From Cupriavidus numazuensis (lineage in GTDB: Bacteria; Pseudomonadota; Gammaproteobacteria; Burkholderiales; Burkholderiaceae), in NCBI RefSeq assembly GCF_905397435.1, contig NZ_CAJPVI010000044.1:1-64000 (forward strand): a stretch of 64,000 bases of DNA. Reading direction: 5' to 3'. Within the stretch, counting starts at the first letter, position 1, and each line of letters begins with the position of its first letter. The notes below the pieces were generated by a model. It saw only the letters and a program-made list of their open reading frames with translations. It ran no database searches and was not told the origin of the DNA. This document shows positions 63,108 to 64,000 of this stretch, piece after piece. A program made the translations under genes and the position numbers.

Positions 63108-64000
63108 ATGGATTCCACGACCGCGCCAGCTCGCAACCGCTCAATAACGATGACGACAGGCGGCAGGCAGGTACTGGCAGTCCGGCGTATCGCTACCCGC
63201 CATTCGGCGGTATCCGTGTTCAGTCTGCTGGCCAGTCTCGCCGCCGCGGGCAATGCGGTAGCCGCCGAGCTTGAGGTGGCACTCCCCGATGTCGTGGTCA
63301 GCGCATCGCGCAGCGAACAACGACGTTTCGATGCCCCGGCGGCAGTGGACAGTGTTCCCGTCGATGCGCTGCGCGCCATGTCGCCGCTCGTGAACCTGTC
63401 CGAAGTGCTGACCGGCGTGCCCGGTGTGGCGGTGCGCGACCGCCAGAACTATTCACAGGACCTGCAGCTGTCCGTGCGCGGCTTTGGCACGCGCTCGACG
63501 TTCGGCGTGCGCGGCGTGCGCCTGTATGTGGATGGAATTCCCGCCACCATGCCCGACGGGCAGGGACAGGCCTCGACCGCCGACCTCGCCAATGCGAGCC
63601 GCGTAGAAGTCCTGCGCGGCCCGTTCGCGCAGATGTACGGCAATGCCTCAGGCGGCGTGGTGCAGGTGTTCACGCCTGACCCGCCCAAGGACGGTTTCAC
63701 CGGCCGTGCCTCGACCGGGTTCGGTTCCGACGGCCAGTGGCAGGCCGGCGTGTCGCTTGGCGGGGGCAACGACAAGCTCGGCGGCACGCTGGATGCGTGG
63801 ACGTACCAGACCGACGGCTATCGCGACCACAGCGCCGCGCGCCGCTACCAGCTCAATGCCAAGGTCGTGGCCCAGCCCACCGATGCCACGCGCGTGACCG
63901 GCCAGTTCAATTACTTCAACCAGCCGCTCGCGCAGGACCCGCTGGGGCTCACGCGCGCGCAGGCTGATGCCAACCCGCGCCAGGCCGTGCCCGCCGCGAC
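63108..64000 (+). CDS. TonB-dependent outer-membrane receptor, N-terminal part
   Basis: The frame runs off the window after 297 codons. A signal region (about 1-52, ending AGNAVAAELEVA) precedes the TonB box-like VVVSASR and the plug domain (about 65-185) with PVDALRAMSPLVNLSEVLTG, LRGPFAQMYGNASGGVVQVFT; the barrel begins after this. Relatives import ferric siderophores or other large ligands. ATG at 63108 or 63150; neither has a strong ribosome binding site. Confidence 0.88.
   Translation, partial: MDSTTAPARNRSITMTTGGRQVLAVRRIATRHSAVSVFSLLASLAAAGNAVAAELEVALPDVVVSASRSEQRRFDAPAAVDSVPVDALRAMSPLVNLSEVLTGVPGVAVRDRQNYSQDLQLSVRGFGTRSTFGVRGVRLYVDGIPATMPDGQGQASTADLANASRVEVLRGPFAQMYGNASGGVVQVFTPDPPKDGFTGRASTGFGSDGQWQAGVSLGGGNDKLGGTLDAWTYQTDGYRDHSAARRYQLNAKVVAQPTDATRVTGQFNYFNQPLAQDPLGLTRAQADANPRQAVPAA

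Noticed and set aside
1..64000. CRISPR array, prophage or complete insertion sequence
   Set aside because: No regularly spaced repeats, no transposase and no phage structural genes were seen; the only recombinase-like gene lacks catalytic residues.

Overview
The window looks like chromosomal DNA of a beta-proteobacterium of the Burkholderiaceae, most like Cupriavidus or Ralstonia. It is GC-rich with strong GC3 bias. It carries a Burkholderia-type hopanoid glycolipid set (HpnA, B, H, I, J, K, L, M, N), a Bug/TctC-type solute receptor, Gram-negative porins ending in -GLRHRF/-GLRHRY, a cytochrome bo3 operon and a stand-alone biosynthetic ilvA. The genus is inferred; there is no rRNA here to confirm it. 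About 45 protein genes, one tRNA-Leu(CAG), and several RNA-level or operator-like control elements can be supported.

Layout: 0-3 kb holds small hypothetical genes, a decayed hemerythrin (HHE) fragment, a DUF4142 and a PRC-barrel protein. 3.4-7.5 kb is a CheB-CheR-PAS-histidine kinase-receiver giant broken by one extra G in a G9 tract. 7.6-9.6 kb has a serine-recombinase-like protein lacking its catalytic residues, then tRNA-Leu. 9.8-11.9 kb is ilvA with an Ile-rich leader peptide and a terminator/antiterminator that together read as a transcription attenuator. 11.9-13.9 kb has a TPR protein and an FKBP isomerase. 13.9-29.3 kb is the hopanoid region: mlaA-hpnN, divergent hpnM, then hpnL-K-J, an embedded HEPN/nucleotidyltransferase pair, hpnI, hpnH, ispH, divergent hpnA, hpnB and a di-iron ferritin-like protein. 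29.3-36.7 kb has an amino-acid permease, cyoABCD and an MFS transporter. 36.88-47.0 kb is a guanidine-I riboswitch followed by a complete guanidine uptake and degradation operon (ABC importer, two carboxyguanidine-deiminase-type subunits, biotin-dependent carboxylase, allophanate hydrolase). 47.0-48.7 kb has an AraC regulator and an EamA transporter. 48.7-49.8 kb is a non-coding island with inverted repeats and a G-quadruplex motif. 49.8-52.7 kb is a DUF1800-DUF1501 pair. 52.7-56.8 kb holds an acyl-CoA synthetase divergent from a Bug receptor and an acyl-CoA dehydrogenase. 56.8-61.3 kb has a shortened porin, a small secreted protein, PBP1A and a second porin reduced to its two ends. 61.3-64.0 kb has ArsR/SRPBCC with a 22-bp perfect palindrome over the ribosome binding site, a flavodoxin-like reductase, and a TonB receptor running off the end.

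How the genes work together: the hpn genes add ribosyl/adenosyl and amino-sugar head groups to hopanoids (HpnH, I, J, K, B), supply isoprenoid precursor (IspH) and move the product to the outer membrane (HpnL, HpnM, HpnN, possibly MlaA). The guanidine operon senses, imports, carboxylates, deiminates and hydrolyses guanidine to ammonium and CO2. The most interesting points are the ilvA attenuator, the riboswitch operon, the HEPN/nucleotidyltransferase pair under its own 40-bp palindrome inside the hpn run, a probable ATT start for hpnK, and several cases of gene decay.
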